Assembly: GCA_022710245.1 (NCBI GenBank)
Contig: JAKLHH010000280.1
Location: 1-8,299 of the forward strand
Length of the DNA stretch: 8,299 nt
Reading direction: 5' to 3'
From: Myxococcota bacterium
GTDB lineage: Bacteria; Myxococcota; Polyangia; GCA-2747355; JAKLHH01
Part shown: positions 6,272 through 8,299 of the stretch, piece after piece
How positions within the stretch are numbered: the stretch's first letter is position 1
Layout: the number at the start of each line of letters is the position of its first letter
Notes under the pieces: generated by a model
The model's input: only the letters and a program-made list of their open reading frames with translations
Told to the model about the DNA's origin: nothing
Database searches by the model: none
Translations under genes and position numbers: made by a program

Positions 6272-7002
6272 GCTCCGTCTCCCACTGCCCGCTGGCGATC
6301 GCGTGCCTCGGGCTCGCGCTCGGTGGTTGCTCGCGCTATGTCGGCCAGCCAGGTGACTCGCGCGGTCACGAGTCCCCTTCGAGGGACGACCTCATGCGTG
6401 ACGTCCCCGCGCGGCAGGACGCTCCGGCGGATCGCCCCGGCGAGGTGGTCAGGGGCGACCTGCACCTCGAGGCGATGGCGGACCTGACCAGCAAGAAGGA
6501 CACGCCGAAGATCGACGGGCCGGTCAAGAAAGACCTGGGGCCAGCGCCGCTCGGGTGCAGCAGCGGGTTCACGAACATCTTCGCGTACGCCTCGAACATG
6601 ATCCTCTGCCAGACCACGGGCAGCGCGTTCAACCAGTGCAAGGCCGCTGGCTGCGCCGCCCCCGGCCACCTGTGCACGGCCAGCGAGTTCCGCGCGCGCG
6701 GCGGCGTCGCCCAGGCCGCGCCGGCCGTCGCCTGGCTGGCCGGCTGCATCCGCAGCGGCGGGTCGTCGTCGGCGCCGACGGACATGGTCTGTGGCGACTG
6801 CAGCGGGTTCGCGCAGCTCAACGCCGACCTGGCCTGGTCGTGCAGCAGTGGCGCGGTGCTGCTCAACAGCGACGCCGTGGCGGTTGGCCTCGCCACCGCC
6901 TCGACCTGCCGTCGCGTGGGCACGAACAGCGCCACGACCGCCGCCTACTGGAAGCCGCTCTCCACCGAGCAGATGCTGCAGGCGGTGGTCTGCTGCAACT
7001 GA
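6268..7002 (+). CDS. Cys-rich lipoprotein of unknown function (operon gene D)
   Basis: A 244-residue lipoprotein I do not recognise. The signal peptide ends in the lipobox LGGC with Cys21 as the lipidated residue; Ser follows at +2, compatible with outer-membrane sorting by the E. coli rule. Residues 22-95 form a charged Asp/Pro/Lys-rich linker. Residues 97-244 form a compact domain with twelve Cys (97, 114, 124, 129, 136, 160, 175, 178, 192, 214, 242, 243), enough for six disulfides, plus recurring CSSG/CSGF segments and the end VVCCN. The GTG start at 6268 overlaps the pilin stop as GTGA, and GGAG lies five bases upstream. The overlap with the pilin gene suggests a partner at the cell surface, such as an anchor, tip or assembly factor. 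A CTASEF segment faintly recalls the LCT-x-E motif of formylglycine-generating-enzyme-like folds, but this is too little to assign. Confidence 0.88.
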   Translation: MSSVSHCPLAIACLGLALGGCSRYVGQPGDSRGHESPSRDDLMRDVPARQDAPADRPGEVVRGDLHLEAMADLTSKKDTPKIDGPVKKDLGPAPLGCSSGFTNIFAYASNMILCQTTGSAFNQCKAAGCAAPGHLCTASEFRARGGVAQAAPAVAWLAGCIRSGGSSSAPTDMVCGDCSGFAQLNADLAWSCSSGAVLLNSDAVAVGLATASTCRRVGTNSATTAAYWKPLSTEQMLQAVVCCN

Positions 7003-7050
7003 GGCGCTGGCTCGGGCCGAGCTGGGCCGGCTGTGGGCGCCGTCTTTTTT
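7003..7050 (+). terminator. Probable rho-independent terminator of the four-gene operon
   Basis: Directly after the lipoprotein stop, GGCGC (7003-7007) can pair with GCGCC (7037-7041), enclosing an inner stem GCTCGG/CCGAGC (7010-7015 with 7017-7022). This is followed two to three bases later by six T (7045-7050), the clearest T run in the window. Position and structure fit an intrinsic terminator closing the operon before the next gene. Confidence 0.6.
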
Positions 7051-7064
7051 CAGCAGAGCGGCAC

Positions 7065-7093
7065 TGGCCTGCGCCGGCCACGGATCGTATCTT
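7065..7093 (+). promoter_or_regulatory. Weak candidate promoter of the hemolysin III gene
   Basis: TATCTT (7088-7093) matches a -10 box at 4 of 6 positions, with TGGCCT (7065-7070) 17 bp upstream at 3 of 6. The implied leader is about 30 nt and includes the ribosome binding site. A promoter is expected here because a terminator precedes it, but the sequence match is weak. Confidence 0.25.
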
Positions 7094-7128
7094 CCCCGCC
7101 GCGACAGCCGCCCCAGAGGTGAGGACGC

Positions 7129-7788
7129 ATGAGCAGCAGCAGCGCACCCCGGTCCCCCGCCAGCTATCGTCCCGGTGAGGAGCTCGCGAACAGCCTCGTG
7201 CATGGCGCGGGCACTGGCCTCGCGATCGCCGGCCTGGTGCTGCTCCTCGTCCAGGGCGCCAGGGCCGGCGACGGCTGGCGCCTCGGCAGCGCCCTCGTCT
7301 TCGGCGTCACCCTGATCCTCCTCTACGCGGCCTCGACGCTCTACCACGCGCTCTCGCAGCCGCGCGCGAAGCACGTCTTCAAGGTCCTCGACCACGCGGC
7401 GATCTACTTGCTGATCGCCGGCACCTACACGCCCTTCACGCTGGTCACGCTGCGGGCGAGCGGCCGCGGCTGGCTGCTCTTCGCGATCGTCTGGGGCGCG
7501 GCGGTCGCGGGTGTGGCGACCGAGGCGTTCTGGACCTACCGCCCGCGCTGGCTCTCGGTGGTCATCTACCTGCTGATGGGCTGGGTGATCGTGTTCTCGT
7601 TCGGGCCGCTGCGCGCGAGCCTCGCCCCGGCGGGCGTCTGGCTGCTCGTCGCCGGGGGCCTCACCTACTCGCTGGGGACCATCTTCTACGTGCTCAAGCG
7701 CGTGCCCTACCTGCACGCGGTCTGGCACGGGTGGGTGCTCGGCGGCAGCGTCTGCCACTTCCTCGCGGTGCTGCTCTTCGTCATCTGA
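7129..7788 (+). CDS. trhA: Hemolysin III / TrhA family membrane protein
   Basis: A 219-residue inner-membrane protein of the bacterial PAQR branch (hemolysin III, E. coli TrhA/YqfA), of normal family length with about seven hydrophobic segments. Family signatures are all present: E-x3-NS-x2-HG (residues 18-26), YAASTLYHAL with Ser69-x3-His73, LDHAAIYLLIAGTYTP with Asp88 (87-102), and HAVWHGW-x6-CHF with His196, His200 and His210. In PAQR proteins the conserved His and Asp residues bind zinc. Family members have been linked to membrane energetics or lipid homeostasis; true haemolytic activity is doubtful for most. The ATG at 7129 follows AGAGGTGAGG, a strong ribosome binding site. It is separated from the upstream operon by a probable terminator, so it is likely a single-gene unit. 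The N-terminal 15 residues are Ser/Pro-rich and not part of the family core. Confidence 0.95.
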   Translation: MSSSSAPRSPASYRPGEELANSLVHGAGTGLAIAGLVLLLVQGARAGDGWRLGSALVFGVTLILLYAASTLYHALSQPRAKHVFKVLDHAAIYLLIAGTYTPFTLVTLRASGRGWLLFAIVWGAAVAGVATEAFWTYRPRWLSVVIYLLMGWVIVFSFGPLRASLAPAGVWLLVAGGLTYSLGTIFYVLKRVPYLHAVWHGWVLGGSVCHFLAVLLFVI

Positions 7789-7817
7789 CCTCGCCCCTCG
7801 TCTCGTCCCTCACCCCG

Positions 7818-7930
7818 ATTCCACGTCCGCGCGCTCCATTCCACGTCCGCTCCATTCGACGTCCGCTCCATTCGACGTCCGCTCCATTCGACGTCCGCTC
7901 CATTCCACGTCCGCTCCATTCCACGTCCGC
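7818..7930. repeat. 16-bp-period tandem array, seven copies
   Basis: The 13-bp core ATTCSACGTCCGC (S = C or G) begins at 7818, 7838, 7854, 7870, 7886, 7902 and 7918. The first step is 20 bp; all others are 16 bp, with TCC between cores. Copies 1, 2, 6 and 7 have ATTCCACG; copies 3, 4 and 5 have ATTCGACG, which creates the palindrome GACGTC. Since 16 is not a multiple of 3, all frames stay open through it, giving artificial 16-residue repeats. The array starts 29 bp after the hemolysin III stop. It could be a simple minisatellite or a set of binding sites. Confidence 0.95.
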
Positions 7931-7954
7931 TCGCTCCCGGCGCGCTTGAGTCTC

Positions 7955-7969
7955 GCGACCTCGGGTCGC
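7955..7969. repeat. Perfect 6-bp inverted repeat, 3-nt loop
   Basis: GCGACC (7955-7960) and GGTCGC (7964-7969) are perfect complements around TCG. No T run follows on either strand, so it is not a standard intrinsic terminator. It lies about 25 bp after the tandem array. Confidence 0.7.
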
Positions 7970-8039
7970 TCTGGCTCGCTCTGCCTGCCAGTCCCAGGCG
8001 CTCGCTGCACGGCGGCCGGCAAGCCTCGCTCGGCGACTC

Positions 8040-8076
8040 GTGCCAGCGCGGGCCCGGGTGGAGCGCGCGCTGGCAC
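8040..8076. repeat. Perfect 11-bp inverted repeat, 15-nt loop
   Basis: GTGCCAGCGCG (8040-8050) is the exact reverse complement of CGCGCTGGCAC (8066-8076). The stem is GC-rich and would be stable in RNA or single-stranded DNA. No T tract follows. It could be a terminator of unusual type, a protein-binding site or a structured RNA. Confidence 0.85.
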
Positions 8077-8079
8077 TCG

Positions 8080-8099
8080 CGACGACCACTCGGTCGTCG
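8080..8099. repeat. Perfect 8-bp inverted repeat, 4-nt loop
   Basis: CGACGACC (8080-8087) and GGTCGTCG (8092-8099) are exact complements around ACTC, three bases after the 11-bp inverted repeat. It lies 71 bp upstream of the possible start of the next gene. No T tract follows. Confidence 0.8.
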
Positions 8100-8170
8100 A
8101 GCTCAAGCGCGCCTCGCGCTCGCTCATGGGACATTTCGAGATCGACCGAGAAACGGAGGAGAGGTTATGG

Positions 8171-8299
8171 ATGAACCTCGTGGGCCGGCTACGAACGACC
8201 AATGAGGCGGCGTGGGGCGCCGCGGGAGGGGCCATGGCCCCGCCCCGAGCCGAACGAGCGGCCTCGCTGGTGGTGGTCCGCACGGCGCTCGCCCGCGAG
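8171..8299 (+). CDS. Possible start of an unrecognised gene, cut by window edge
   Basis: From ATG 8171 the frame is open to the edge for 43 codons, beginning MNLVGRLRTTNEAAWGAAGG. It is preceded by GGAGGAGAGG (8155-8164), one of the strongest ribosome binding sites in the window, six bases from the start. An in-frame ATG at 8126 (beginning MGHFEIDRETEERLW) is an alternative start without a ribosome binding site, and the frame stays open farther upstream. ATG 8167, in another frame, stops after 12 codons and could be a tiny leader. The composition is Ala/Gly/Arg-rich and no family is recognised. A minus-strand frame overlaps, so the gene is tentative. Confidence 0.3.
   Translation, partial: MNLVGRLRTTNEAAWGAAGGAMAPPRAERAASLVVVRTALARE

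Noticed and set aside
7723..7738. TGGCACG followed by a GC pair, resembling a sigma-54 promoter
   Set aside because: The GG-to-GC spacing is off by one base and the site lies inside the hemolysin III coding sequence at a conserved motif.
6169..7758. Minus-strand open frame of 529 codons
   Set aside because: It is antisense to the pilin end, the lipoprotein and the hemolysin III gene, all of which have clear protein features.
7818..7930. CRISPR array interpretation of the tandem repeats
   Set aside because: The copies are separated by only three bases, so there are no spacers, and no cas gene is present.
7810..8283. Minus-strand frame with a 16-residue repeat through the tandem array
   Set aside because: The residue repeat is produced automatically by the 16-bp period in any frame. 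The rest has no domain or codon signature. It remains the main rival to the tentative right-edge gene.

Overview
The window is very GC-rich, with strong G/C preference at third codon positions, so long reading frames occur on both strands and most are shadows of real genes. Several features point to Myxococcota or a related deltaproteobacterial lineage. They are a Ser/Thr kinase with the catalytic loop HRDVSPPN, a type IV pilin-like protein with low-complexity Ser/Gly sequence, and a lipoprotein with an Asp/Pro/Lys-rich linker. The taxonomic call is inference, not a database result.

Left part (1-2673, minus strand): an SDR-family oxidoreductase (1867-2673) lies upstream of a Ser/Thr protein kinase (1-1765). 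The kinase starts at a GTG and runs off the left edge of the window. A 101-bp gap separates the two genes and contains a weak promoter-like sequence that would give a leaderless kinase mRNA. A 142-bp divergent intergenic region (2674-2815) separates the oxidoreductase from the next block.

Central part (2816-7002, plus strand): four tightly packed genes look like one operon. In order they are (A) a secreted mostly helical protein of unknown function; (B) a single-span membrane protein with a long low-complexity cytoplasmic N-terminus and a periplasmic C-terminal domain; (C) a type IV pilin-like protein with 175 codons of Ser/Gly/Thr-rich tandem repeat inserted between the pilin helix and the C-terminal domain; and (D) a Cys-rich lipoprotein. 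The B/C and C/D junctions are 4-bp GTGA overlaps, and a probable rho-independent terminator follows D. I do not recognise A, B or D. As a unit this looks like an envelope or surface-appendage locus built around an unusual pilin, and it is the best candidate here for an undescribed system. Gene B also carries a C10 homopolymer that could act as a contingency (phase-variable) switch.

Right part (7003-8299): a separate gene for a hemolysin III/TrhA (PAQR-type) membrane protein (7129-7788) is followed by about 380 bp of structured non-coding DNA. This holds a 16-bp-period tandem array (seven copies) and three perfect inverted repeats. A possible start of another plus-strand gene, with a good ribosome binding site, runs off the right edge. 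I saw no rRNA, tRNA, CRISPR array or insertion sequence.
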